Shown here piece after piece: positions 27,432 to 37,545 of a stretch of DNA of 64,000 nt (within the stretch, counting starts at the first letter, position 1; each line of letters starts with the position of its first letter). The notes beneath the pieces were generated by a model that had not been told where the DNA came from, did no database searches, and saw only the letters and a list, made by a program, of their open reading frames with translations. The position numbers and the translations under genes are program-made. The DNA is from Entoloma clypeatum. Lineage: Eukaryota > Basidiomycota > Agaricomycetes > Agaricales > Entolomataceae. The DNA lies in NCBI GenBank assembly GCA_963565915.1, contig OY751488.1, positions 3,782,001 through 3,846,000 on the forward strand. Reading direction: 5' to 3'.

Positions 27432-28310
27432 TTGAGCACGAGGCATTGGACGCGAGGACAGTGGTTGGGGGATAAGGAGCAGCCGTTGGGCCTGAGGGAC
27501 AGTTGTTGGACATGAGGGACGGTCGTTGGACATGGGGGGCGGCCGTTTCGCAAGATGGGAGGCCATTGTGCAGGAGGAGCGGCTGTTGTGCCCGAGGCAC
27601 GGTCGTTGGACACAAGGGGCGGTCGTTGGACACAGGGGGCGGCCGTTGGGCCCCAGGACGGTTGTTGGACACAGGGGGCAGCCGTTTTGCAGGAGGGGAG
27701 GCCGTTGTGCAGGAGGAGCAGCCATTGTGCCCAAGGCACGGTTGTTGGATGCGAGAGGCAGTCATTGGACACGAGGGGCAGCCGTTGGGCACAAGGAGCC
27801 GCCGTTGGGCACAAGGAGCCGCCGTTGGGCACAAGGAGCCGCCGTTGGGCACAAGGAGCCGCCGTTGGGCACAAGGAGCCGCCGTTGGGCACAAGGAGCC
27901 GCCGTTGGGCATGAAGGAAGGTGGTTGGATGCAAGGGGAAGCCATAGGGCAGGAGACGCGGCCGTTGCGCCTGAGGGATGGTCATTGGGCACGGGGAATG
28001 GCCATTTGGCACAAGAAATTGCCGTTGGGCAGGAGACACAGCCATTGGGCGCAAAGGTAGGCCATTGGGCAAGAGACATGGTTGTTGGGCACAAAGGAAG
28101 GTGGTTGGACACCGTTGGACAGGAGACATGGCCGTTGGGTATGAGGGACAGTCATTGGGCATGGGAAATGGCCGTTGGGCGCAAAGGAAGGTGGTTGGGC
28201 AGGAGACACGGCCCTTGGGCAACAGGGACGGCCATTGGGCACAGAGGTAGGCTGTTGGGCAAGAAACATGGCAGTTGGGCACGAGGGGTGGCTGTTGAGC
28301 CCACGAACTG
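27432..28310 (+). repeat. GTTGGGC minisatellite, locus B, with a perfect 20-bp array
   Basis: A long array of degenerate GTTGGGC/GTTGGAC units. At 27781-27900 there are six perfect tandem copies of GCCGTTGGGCACAAGGAGCC, the only perfectly homogenised stretch of this repeat family in the window. Because the 20-bp period is not a multiple of 3, long ORFs cycle through frames here; they are by-products of the repeat. Confidence 0.9.
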
Positions 28311-28458
28311 GGCGATGATCAATGACAGGGGCAGAGCGAGGGGAGGCATTGTGGGAAGTGGTTGGCAGTGGTTACAGACTTAAAATTTTAAAGTTCAAAT
28401 GACTCGCTTCAGCAAGTTGAATCGGAGTTTGAATTGACTTGAAAAATCTTGAGTGTGC

Positions 28459-28839
28459 CAGCATGTTATGCTTAACAAACTGTTCCAAGGTTCGGGCAGA
28501 GTATGCAGGAAAGTGGAAAGGCGAAGAGCAAAGTGATTGCTAAATCTAAGGAATCTACTACAGTACAAGAGGTTTATATAGGTACTGACTATAGGCGGTA
28601 GCGGATGAGTCAGTACTGCGGAAGGCTATGTACAGTGAGTAAGCTGACTGCGGAAGGCGAGTCAGCGCGGGAGCGAAGTATACTAAAGGGGATGATGAAG
28701 TAATGTAATGAGTCAGACTGGGAACCGAAGGTTGCGAAAGTAGATATTAGACATAGTAAGTTCGTAAGAGGGCGCCGAGTCGGGCCGATAAGTAAAAGAT
28801 ATGACGTGGTCCTCATACCGTAGAGTCCATAACACAGCA
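28459..28839. mobile_element. Solo LTR (28464..28834) with 5-bp target duplication CAGCA
   Basis: A 371-bp segment begins TGTTATG and ends CATAACA (perfect 7-bp inverted ends, TG..CA) and is flanked on both sides by CAGCA (28459-28463, 28835-28839). No internal retrotransposon sequence is attached, so this is what remains after recombination between two LTRs. It is not the same LTR as that of the gypsy element downstream. Confidence 0.8.
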
Positions 28840-29072
28840 TAATGCGTCGTTGGTGCGAAGTCTGAACAGGTGCAATGCACCTTTTTGTTGCAAGGCTGGG
28901 AATTCCAGGACCATCAGGAAATTTTCCAATGGTGTTTCAATTCCCAACTTTCCCTGTCAGGGACCCCTCAATCCTACAAGGGCCGGATTCCACCAGGTCC
29001 GATTTTGACTGGGCGTCATGGTCATGTGACATTGGTGGAAAATTGATGTCCCCTATGTTGCAATTCACTTAG

Positions 29073-29507
29073 TCACCGCTTAGGTGGGACAGTGGCCAAA
29101 TTGTCCAGCCCCCCAAAAAAAAAAATTTGGACGGACTTCCAGTGCGCGTCCACAGTTCTCACTGCCTGAATATACTCATTTGTTGCGCAATCCAAGGAGA
29201 ATTTGGCTGGAGACCTGAAAAAATATAAAGACATGATTTTTTCAGCATCATTTGTGGTTGAAACATCCAATCGGGGGCTCTCACAGTTTTAGCGAATGTG
29301 ATAGGGCTTCAATTACACGTGTGGGTATCGTTTAGCATTGCTGAAGGTTTTGTTCCTCATTAGGAAGGTATTTCCTTTTTAGAATTAGTAGACTTACCAT
29401 ATAAAGAAGGTGGCCAAATCAGCTTGACCGCCAAGAAATATCTCGCTCAATTTTACAGCTGTTTTCATATCGATAGGCCCCTCCCGCAAAAATAGACACA
29501 TAGTCGG
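29073..29507 (-). pseudogene. Degenerate gene remnant interrupted by the gypsy insertion
   Basis: On the minus strand, 29452-29507 joined across the retrotransposon to 36586 onward reads protein-like (TPLTADYVSIFAGG), with a 1-base expansion of a G run relative to a sister segment at 44813-44876 (ADYASIFSGGPIDM). A further open segment lies at 29073-29270. The gypsy target duplication GTCGG falls inside this conserved stretch. I do not recognise the family; it looks like an old gene or element fragment present at least twice in the window. Confidence 0.4.
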
Positions 29508-29991
29508 TGTTAAGAACTGATCAACAAAATGTCGGAGCTACATCGGACGCGTCGGAAAGTCGGAGGGTCGGAGCGCGTGCAACGTAGGGGCAAGGACTTG
29601 GCTTCAACTTGTGTGTTGCGCCCTCGCTAATACGTTGGTGTCCTTATTTCGGAGGATTGGAGGATCGGAGGTCGGAGGTCGGACTCAAGTTAAGAGTCGG
29701 AAAGAGGACGGGAGGTATGATGTCGAATCTAAGTTGATATTCAAACTGAAGCTAATACATGATTCTACATAAGTTTAAATACTATGTCGGAGGACGTGTG
29801 GCTTTGTCGGAGTCGGATAACGAGTGGCTGTCGGAGATTCTTAACATAAGTAAAATGGTCGGATGTAAGTAATGTACGTAGTAACGAGATTCATAACAGT
29901 AAGTATGCATAATAAGTATTAGTCAAAATGTCGGAGGTGTCGGAGGTGTCGGGATTGGTCGGAAATCATCGGAATGGATCAGAATGTAACA
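29508..29991 (-). repeat. 3' LTR of the gypsy element (484 bp)
   Basis: Matches 36107-36580 except for seven base differences, all of them CG in one copy and TG or CA in the other, and a 10-bp duplication-like insertion at about 29694-29703. Confidence 0.95.
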
Positions 29992-30006
29992 GTATTTCCC
30001 CCTTAG
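29992..30006 (-). other. Polypurine tract next to the 3' LTR
   Basis: On the element's coding strand the sequence just before the 3' LTR is AAGGGGGAAATAC, the expected primer for plus-strand DNA synthesis. Confidence 0.7.
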
Positions 30007-30155
30007 GGCCGAACCCATGAGGCCTAAGGACCTAGGTGGTCGGTGCGCGTGAACTGCATCATGTGACGCGTTGGTTGAAAATACCATCTGAGTGGTTCTT
30101 TCTTCTTGTTCCCCCATTCTCTTTTCATTTTAAACTCTTCTGAAAAAACCTCAAT

Positions 30156-31105
30156 ATGTCAGCAACCGATTTTCAAAAGGAGATGGAGGCGCTGCAGGCT
30201 AAGCTCGCGGAGGTGGAGGTGAAAAAGCGAGCAGCGGAGGAGGAGGCTGCGAGGAAGGCTGAGGAGGAGCGGAGAGCGGAGGAAGAGAGGGCGGCACGGT
30301 TAGCGGAGGAGATGCGTCGGGCGTCGGAGCTGGCGGCTCAGAAGAGGGCCGATGAAGTGGCCGCTGCGCAAGGCACATCGAGCAAGGGGTCAGGGGGGCC
30401 GCAGGCAGAGAAGAAGAAGAAGAAGGTGACGAAGAAAAGGAAGGTAGGGGAGGTGACGGCGACGGTCGGAGAGGGGTCGGGAGTCGGGGTCGGGGTCGGC
30501 GCCTGTGATAGGTGCATTGTGAAGGCATCGAATGCGAACACAATGAGTAAATTCTTCTTTGGTTCGTCTCTTCTGTTTTAACCTTTTGTTTTAGGAATAA
30601 GTTGTCCTGCAAGGGTTGTGTCAAGGACAAGAAGAAGTGCGAGGTCGGAGCGTTGGAGGGAAAGTCGGAGGTGAAGGAGGTGAAGAAAACGGTGAAGGTG
30701 ATTAAGGGGAAGAAAAAGGCGTCGGAGATGCCGTCGGAGAGTGGGTCGGAGGACACCGTCTTGGGTGTCCTCAAGATGATACTGGCGGAGACGAGACAGG
30801 TGAGGCGACTGCTAACAGCAGTCGAAGGCTCGGTGAACACCGAGTATCAACCCAAGTCGCTGGAGGTGTCGGAGGAAGGGTCGGAGTCAGAGATGGATAC
30901 AGCGGAGGAGACGCACGAGTTGAGACTGGAGAAGAGGATTGCGAGAAGGATTAGGAAGGATCTTGTGAATAGGAAGAGGTTGGAGTTGCCGGAGCTGTCG
31001 GACGATTCCGACATGTCGATTTCGGAGCTGTTGGAGAAGGCGGAGTTGGAGGAGGAGTCGGACAAGGAGGAGGGTCCATCAAACAAGAAACAACGTACTA
31101 AGTAG
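30156..31105 (+). CDS. Antisense spliced ORF inside the gypsy element (coiled coil, Cys cluster)
   Basis: Runs opposite to gag-pol and meets pol tail to tail (this stop at 31105, pol end at 31133). Exon 1 starts at ATG 30156 and ends at about 30511; exon 2 runs from about 30595 to 31105 (intron donor GTGCAT, acceptor TTTTAG), giving about 288 residues. An alternative intron is 30519-30601. The N-terminus is a long charged coiled coil (EEAARKAEEERRAEEERA), then a basic stretch resembling a nuclear signal (KKKKVTKKRKVG). At the splice junction there is a cysteine cluster (CDR..LSCKGCVKDKKKCE) reminiscent of fungal zinc-cluster modules, and then an acidic C-terminus ending KKQRTK. No homologue is known to me with certainty. 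Its preserved frame, in an element whose pol has stops, suggests it is a real gene carried by the family. Confidence 0.65.
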
Positions 31106-31132
31106 ATAGAATAGTACTTGTTTTTTCTTGTT

Positions 31133-34100
31133 TCAGAGCGATGTGAGCAGACCCGGTTTGTCGGGATAAGCGGAGTGAAAGTCGGAGATAAGCTCAGGGG
31201 CGTTTTCCAATTCATTGGCTGGTAGCCAAGAGAATTCTTCATCAGTGTTTTCATATCCTAACCAATGGACGAAATATAGTAGCTTGCAGCTACGTCGTCG
31301 GTCGATTTTTGAGTCGACTATTTCAGCGATCTCGTACTCAAGTTCTCCGTCAATGTCAATCGGAGGAGGCGGAGGTTGGGTCCGATTCGGAATGGTGTTC
31401 GGAGTTGCGGGTTCAAGCATGGAGACGTGGTAGACGGGGTGAACACCGCGGAATGTGTCGGGGAGTCGGAGGGTAAAGGAGTGTGTGCCAGGTTGTGCAA
31501 TGATCTTGTATGGTCCCAAGTACTTTTCTGAGAGATTCTTGGATGGGCGTGTTGTGCGGAAGAACTGTGCTTTGACGAAAACCTGTTGTCCGACAGAAAA
31601 TGTTGGAGGTGCGATCCGATTATTGTTGGAGGACTTCTGGTAATGTCGTTGAGTGTCGGAGATGGTGGCTTTCAGTTCTTGGTGAAGTTCGTCTAAGTCG
31701 GTCACGAAGGATCGGGCTCGGGAAGAGGCGAGGTCTCGTTCTGGGTGAACAGTAATGTTCGGATGGTAACCCTTGTTAGCAAAGAAGGGAGATATGCCAG
31801 TGGTAGCACTAGGTGCGTTGTTGTACGTGAACTCCGCAATCGGAAGGAGAGCGGACCAGTTGTCCTGTTGGTAGTTGCAGAATATCCGCAAGTACTGTTC
31901 AAGGGTCTGGTTAGTGCATTTGGTTTGGCCATCGCCTTTGGGGTGGTAACCGGAGGTGAAGTGGAGGGTCATGTTTAGAGCCTTTCCGAGAGATCGGAAG
32001 AATCGGGAGATGAATTCGGGGCCGCGGTCAGAGGTGACATGTTCGGGGACGCCGTGTTTAGAGAAGACATGCAATACGAAGAGAACGGCAAGGTCTTCAG
32101 AGGTGCAGTGAATTGTTGTCGGAATGAAAATACTTTGTTTCGTTAATCGGTCAACGATAACAAGGATTGAATCAAAGTTGTCGGAGGTCGGAAGGGTCTC
32201 GATGAAATCCATTGAGATAGAATTCCAAGGACGTTCGGGGATCGGAAGCTGTTTGAGTAGGCCGTAAGGCTTGTGTCTTTGTGGCTTCGATCACATGCAA
32301 GTGGTACATGACTTGCAATAGTGTTTAACGAAATCTCGTATTCCAGGCCAGGTGTAATCACGCTGAATGAGACTGAGTGTCTTGTTCTGACCTGGGTGTC
32401 CAGCAAGCATATGATCGTGCTTGTGCTGTAGGACTCGGAGTCGGAGGTCGTCGGAGTCGGGAACGTATATCCGATCGTCATGTCGGAGGAAACCATCGGG
32501 GTCGAGAGACCAGCGGGGTTTAGGATCTTTAGAAAGAGTGTCGTAAAGAGTGTCGGAAGGGAGTGCTGTGAGTATGTCGTGGTGAAGCTTTTCTGTGTCC
32601 ATGATAATGGTTGCACGGAGGACGGGCTCAAGGAGTTGAGTCGCGCGAACTGAAGCGGAGAGCTGTTCTTGCGAAAAGACTGGTCGGAGGTTGGTCAGAT
32701 TGATGTCGACGTAGTCGCTATTTCCCCCTTTAGGGTAGACATCCCAATGTCTAGTTAGAGAGTCAGGTTTAGTTCCCAATCAGCCGGGGCAGAATCGGAT
32801 GACGAGGTTGAACTGAGAAAGGTATTCCGACCATCGGACTTGTCGGCGTGAAAGAACTTTGGTGGTGGCAAAATACTCAAGATTTTTGTGGTCGGTAACG
32901 ACATCAATCGGAGTACCGGAGCCTTTGAGGTAATGGCGCCAAATTTTAAACGCTTCATAGATTGCAAGAAGTTCCTTATCGTGGGTGTCATAGTTTACTT
33001 TGGGGGCCGTGAAGGTGCGGGAATGGAATGCGACGGGGTGGACTTCATTGTCAGAGGTGACTATCAACAGAATAGCCGCTAGGGCATAGTCGGATGTGTC
33101 GGTTTCGACAATTATCGGAGAGTCGGGGATCCAGTGTGTCAGGATTGGAGCAGTGGTAAATGCCTTTTTCAGGTCATTAAAAGCGGTTCGAGCATCGTCG
33201 GAGAACAGCCAAGTGGCATGTTTCCTGGTTAAATGAGTGAGTGGAATAGTGATGTTGGAATAGAGTGGAATGAAACATTGGTAAAAGTTTGCAAAACCTA
33301 AAAAGGACTGGACATCCTTCACTCTGCGCAGTTCAGGCCAATCCTGAATAATCTTGACTTTCGCTTCCGACATTTTGAGTCCGTCAGGAGAAAGGATAAA
33401 TCCAAGATATTCTACAGTTTCGGCAGAGAAGTCGCACTTGTCGGCGTGGGCATAAAGACCATGTTGTCGGAGTCGTCGGAGGACTTCTCGGACATGTTTT
33501 TTGTGTTCCTCGGGGTTGTCGGAGTAGATCAGAATGTCGTCAAGGTAAACAGTAACACAGTTGTCCAGAAGGTCGGAGAAGATGTCGTTCATAAAACGTT
33601 GAAAGGCTGCAGGTGCGTTAGACAATCTGAATGGCATGACTAACCATTCAAACGATCCATAGCGAGTGCGGAATGCAGTTTTCCATTCGTCACCTTCAGC
33701 GATGCGGACTAGGTGGTATGCATGTCGGAGGTCTATGGTGGTATAAACACGTGCTTTTCCAGCAGTGGCTAAGAGGTCAGAGATGAGCGGAAGTGGGTAT
33801 CGGTCCTTCTTCATGATTTTGTTCAGGCCTCGGTAGTCGACGCATAGTCGGAGTGATCCATCTTTCTTTCGGACGAAGAGGATCGGAGTGCTGTGAGGTG
33901 AACTAGAAGGTTTGATGAAACCGATATTGAGATGCTCGTCGATGAAGTCTCGGAGGGATCCAAGTTCGGATTGTGAGAGTGAGTACATCAGACCAATCGG
34001 AGGGGAAGTACCTTCCTCCAAATTGATCTTGAGGTCGTACGGTCAGTGGGGTGCAAGGGTGTCAGCTTTTTTCTTACTGAATACATCAGCAAAATCGTGG

Positions 34101-34843
34101 TATTCCTCGGGTATGCCAGAGAGGTCGGGAGCGTCGTCGGAGACAGACGCAGGATTGGCGGAGATGTCGGAGAAATGAATGCGGAAAGTGTATGCCCCAG
34201 GAGCTTTACAAGCATGGAGATATGCGGCTGCATTGACCATGGTAATCTGTGGCGGGTCGGAGGTGTTCGGAGTGAGCGGATCGGAGGTGCCCATCGGAGA
34301 GGGTGGACACTGCAGAGGTGGCGGAGCTGCCTCAGCAGTCGACATCGGAGTCAGACTTGGAGTGTCGGGTAATGTAGAACGGAATAAGATACTGCCCAAT
34401 ACCCAGTCAATCAACGGATTGTAGCGGGTGAGCCAGTTGTGTCCTAGAACCAAATTACAAGACGAATCAAGGGTTGTCACGTAAAATGCGACGGTCAGAA
34501 GTTCACCGGAAGGAAATCGGAGAGGAAGATCAATAGATTGTGTGATATAAGTATTTGAAGAACCATCAAAAAGTTTCAAAACCATAGGTGAAGGAATCGG
34601 AGTCGGAGATAAGTTTAAAGAAGAAATAAATCTGGTATCTGCGAAGCAATGTGTAGAACCAGAATCAATAAGAGTCTTTATTGGAAGAGAATCGGAAAAG
34701 GTCGGAGATATCAAATCAATACATAGAGAGTTCGGATTTGAGAGAGCGGACGCATTGAGTCGGAGGGTTTCCAAAGGTGCACGAAAGAAGTCAACGCAAT
34801 CCCCAGTACGTGCTGGAATCTGAGGACTGCTGACTATTTTTTT
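31133..34843 (-). pseudogene. pol: Gypsy pol: protease, RT, RNase H, integrase, chromodomain, with three in-frame stops
   Basis: One continuous frame from the slippery site at 34843 down to 31133, interrupted by TGA at 34045-34043, 32782-32780 and 32293-32291. Domains in order: aspartic protease (LIDSGSTHCF), reverse transcriptase (YLDDILIY), RNase H (VTDHKNLEY), integrase zinc finger (HDHMLAGHPG..CKSCTTC), integrase core (DRLTKQS, SDRGPEF and GYHPKGDGQTKCTNQ around the DDE residues), and a C-terminal chromodomain (VHWLGYENTDEEFSWLP). The frame is the same on both sides of every stop, and each stop sits where an Arg is usual, so CGA to TGA explains all three. No frameshift is seen. Confidence 0.9.
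34834..34843 (-). promoter_or_regulatory. -1 ribosomal frameshift slippery site at the gag/pol junction
   Basis: On the coding strand gag ends TCA AAA AAA TAG. This is the slippery heptamer A AAA AAA read in the correct phase and directly followed by the gag stop. A -1 slip gives AAA ATA GTC AGC, which is exactly the frame that stays open into the protease. I did not identify a downstream pseudoknot. Confidence 0.75.
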
Positions 34844-36060
34844 GACTCAGTTGTCTTCTCCAATTTGTCCTCAGCTTGGGCCGCGCGGGCCTTTGCTTTG
34901 GCGTTAGAAGATGATTTCTTCGAGCAGTTGGAAGCCCAATGACCAACGTTGCTGCAAAACATGCATAAATTATTGTCAAATCGTCGTTGGCGTTCTTGGG
35001 GAGTTAATTTCCCATCTTTGCCAAGTTTGTCGGAGAGGGCGGATTTCGGAGAGGTGGATGACAATTTTTGTTGTTGTTGCGAGTTAGGTTTAGACGATGA
35101 GGAGTTGTTGTTGGAGGATGATGAAGTGGGGGTCTGTTTTTTGTCGGATTTGTCGGATTTGTCGGACTTCGGAGTAGATTTGTCAGAGGAGCGCAATTTC
35201 TCGCGTTGACGTTCCCAGTAGCAAGCATCAATGTTATGGGCCATTACTTTCAACTCGGCGAGAGTCTTTGGTTTGGGAAAAGTCCCCAAAACGTCCTTGA
35301 TGCGTTCCGCTAAACCGGTATAGTACCGATATCGGAGCGCGCCATCATCCCACTGCGTGCGAGCAGAAAGACGTTTGAAGTCCACGTTGTAATGTAGGAT
35401 CTTCTGATTGTCGCGCATCCGAAGGTGATCCAGGCTATCCTCTGCTTCTCTGGTAGGATTGATAGGTCCGAATTCGGATCGGAGGATGTGCACAAAGGCG
35501 GACCAGTCATCCAACCAGACAGAGTTGTCGTCGGACTCTCCCAAGAGGGTGGGCTCAAACCATTCGAGCACGGTTCCTCAGAGGTACGACAGAGCAAAAC
35601 TGACTTTGTTATCATCGTCGTCAAGGGTGGGGTTGTTTCGGAAATATAGTGTGCATTGTGCGAGGAAACTGGTGAGTTTCCGAGAGTCGGAACCGTCAAA
35701 AGTGTCAGGTTCCTTCGACTTCTTTTTCGGAGTTTTCGGAGTCTCTCTACGTCGGAGCTCCTGCGTCATAAGCATAATTGCTTCGGTGAGGTTTGGAGTT
35801 TGCTCGCGACGGAAAGGATTGTTATTGTCAAAAGGAGAGGTCGGAGATTTAAAAGGACGGAATTCTTCAGGAATCGGAGGTCCTTGTGTCTGAGGTGTTC
35901 GGAGACGAGGTGTCGGAGATATGGGGTCAGGTTTGGGTGCAGATTCTTCTGCGGGAATATCTTGGAACATATGTAGAAATGTCGCCCTGGTGTCCTGCAG
36001 GTTTGAAGCTTCCGCTGCGGCTGCTGCTGCGTGGGAGTTCTGAGTGGTGCGGGCTGCTAT
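34834..36060 (-). pseudogene. gag: Gypsy gag with CCHC zinc knuckle, one in-frame stop
   Basis: Capsid-type ORF in one frame, open from at least 36060 with the first convenient Met at 35970, interrupted by TGA at 35580-35578 (SYL*GT) and ending TAG at 34836-34834. Near the C-terminus is a zinc knuckle CMFCSNVGHWASNC, preceded by a Ser/Lys/Asp-rich linker (SDKSDKSDKK). The segment LEWFEP is typical of the gypsy gag of agarics. The stop again fits CGA to TGA. The true start is uncertain because the frame is open further upstream. Confidence 0.85.
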
Positions 36061-36106
36061 AACTGGAATTTGAAATATGGATAAGTGAGTGGCAGTTTGA
36101 ATATAC

Positions 36107-36580
36107 TGTTAAGAACTGATCGACAAAACGTCGGAGCTACGTCGGACACGTCGGAAAGTCGGAGGGTCAGAGCGCGTGCAACGTAGGGGCAAGGACTTGG
36201 CTTCAACTTGTGTGTTGCGCCCTCGCTAATACATTGGTGTCCTTATTTCGGAGGATCGGAGGATCGGAGGTCGGAGGTCGGACTCAAGTTAAGAGGACGG
36301 GAGGTATGATGTCGAATCTAAGTTGATATTCAAACTGAAGCTAATACATGATTCTACATAAGTTTAAATACTATGTCGGAGGACGTGTGGCTTTGTCGGA
36401 GTCGGATAACGAGTGGCTGTCGGAGATTCTTAACATAAGTAAAATGGTCGGATGTAAGTAATGTACGTAGTAACGAGATTCATAACAGTAAGTATGCATA
36501 ATAAGTATTAGTCAAAATGTCGGAGGTGTCGGAGGTGTCGGGATTGGTCGGAAATCATCGGAATGGATCAGAATGTAACA
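36107..36580 (-). repeat. 5' LTR of the gypsy element (474 bp)
   Basis: Partner of 29508-29991. Begins (on the plus strand) TGTTAAGAACTGATCGAC and ends GAATGTAACA. Confidence 0.95.
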
Positions 36581-37064
36581 GTCGGCTGTCAGCGGAGTGC
36601 CAAATTCAATTACCAAAGTGATACCAAATCCGATCGTTGATTCTTCCACGCTCGCCATCCATCTTGCCCCAGCCATCAATGTTACATCGTTTGCTCAACC
36701 CCTGCCACTGGGGAGCTTGGTATGGATCTCTCGGTACCTGTGCCATGGCGCTGAGTACTGGACATTGACATGGGTTATGTGAAGGTTCTTATATGTTTTT
36801 GAATAATGTCCCATGGCAAGATTTTTTTTTTTCTTGCCTGATTGAATCAACATGAGTTTCCACCCTTCCTCAGCCAACATCAGGAAAAATGTTTGTGCTC
36901 TGGACCCATGGCCAATATTTAGTGATTGAAAGTTCGGTTCGGTCTCATTTTTGACTCCCAAAAAGGAAGGACCGAGGACCCATGTACTTGTAATATGTAC
37001 TGTACTAGGCTACGAGTGTGCTATTGGATGGTGTATGTATGTATCATCTGAGTCTCGCCGTCTG

Positions 37065-37545
37065 ATGCTGTTGGGCGCGAGTGGACATGTTGGGCATGAG
37101 TGGACGTGTTGGGCGTGAGTGGACACCATTGGGCATGAGTGGACATCGTTGGGCGCAAGTGGACGCCGTTGGGTGCGAGTGAGACAAGTGGCGGGCTGTT
37201 GGGCTCAAAGGCAGGGCGTTAGGCATGAGTCAAGGCTGTTGGGCTCAAAGGGAGGGCATTGAGCATGAGAGGACGCCGTTGGGCGCGAAAAGGGGCCGTT
37301 GGCATGAGACGATGCCGTTGGGCGCTAGAGGGGGCCGTTGGGCGGCAGAGGGGGCCATTGGGCACGAGTGGAGGCCATTGGGCTCAAAGGGACGGCATTG
37401 GGTGGGAGTGGATGGCGTTAGGTGTTAGAGGCCGCCAGTGGGCACGAGAGCGGGCCGTTGGGCACGAGTGTGGGCTGTTGGGTATGAGTGTGGGCCGTTG
37501 GGCATGAGTGGTGGCCATTGGGCAGAGGTGGTGGCCAGATGGAGT
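37065..37545 (+). repeat. GTTGGGC minisatellite, locus C
   Basis: Degenerate units such as GTTGGGCATGAGTGGACG and GGGGGCCGTTGGGCGGCAGA, the same family as locus A and at the same relative position within the hAT-like element. Confidence 0.85.

Larger units (their letters stand above)
29503..36585 (-). mobile_element. Full-length Ty3/gypsy chromovirus-type LTR retrotransposon (29508..36580)
   Basis: Two LTRs (29508-29991 and 36107-36580), TG..CA ends with TGTTA/TAACA inverted repeats, and 5-bp target duplication GTCGG at 29503-29507 and 36581-36585. The coding strand is minus: gag, protease, reverse transcriptase, RNase H, integrase, chromodomain. The order RT-RH-IN and the chromodomain place it among the chromoviruses. 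LTRs differ at seven bases plus one 10-bp indel, so insertion is recent. An additional spliced ORF lies on the opposite strand between pol and the 3' LTR. A standard tRNA primer-binding site is not obvious next to the 5' LTR. In-frame stops make this copy defective. Confidence 0.95.

Noticed and set aside
27781..27900. CRISPR-like array
   Set aside because: The 20-bp units are directly abutting without spacers, in a fungal genome; it is a minisatellite.
36081..36106. tRNA primer-binding site of the gypsy element
   Set aside because: The sequence after the 5' LTR does not start with TGG and matches no tRNA 3' end that I recognise; self-priming is possible but not shown.
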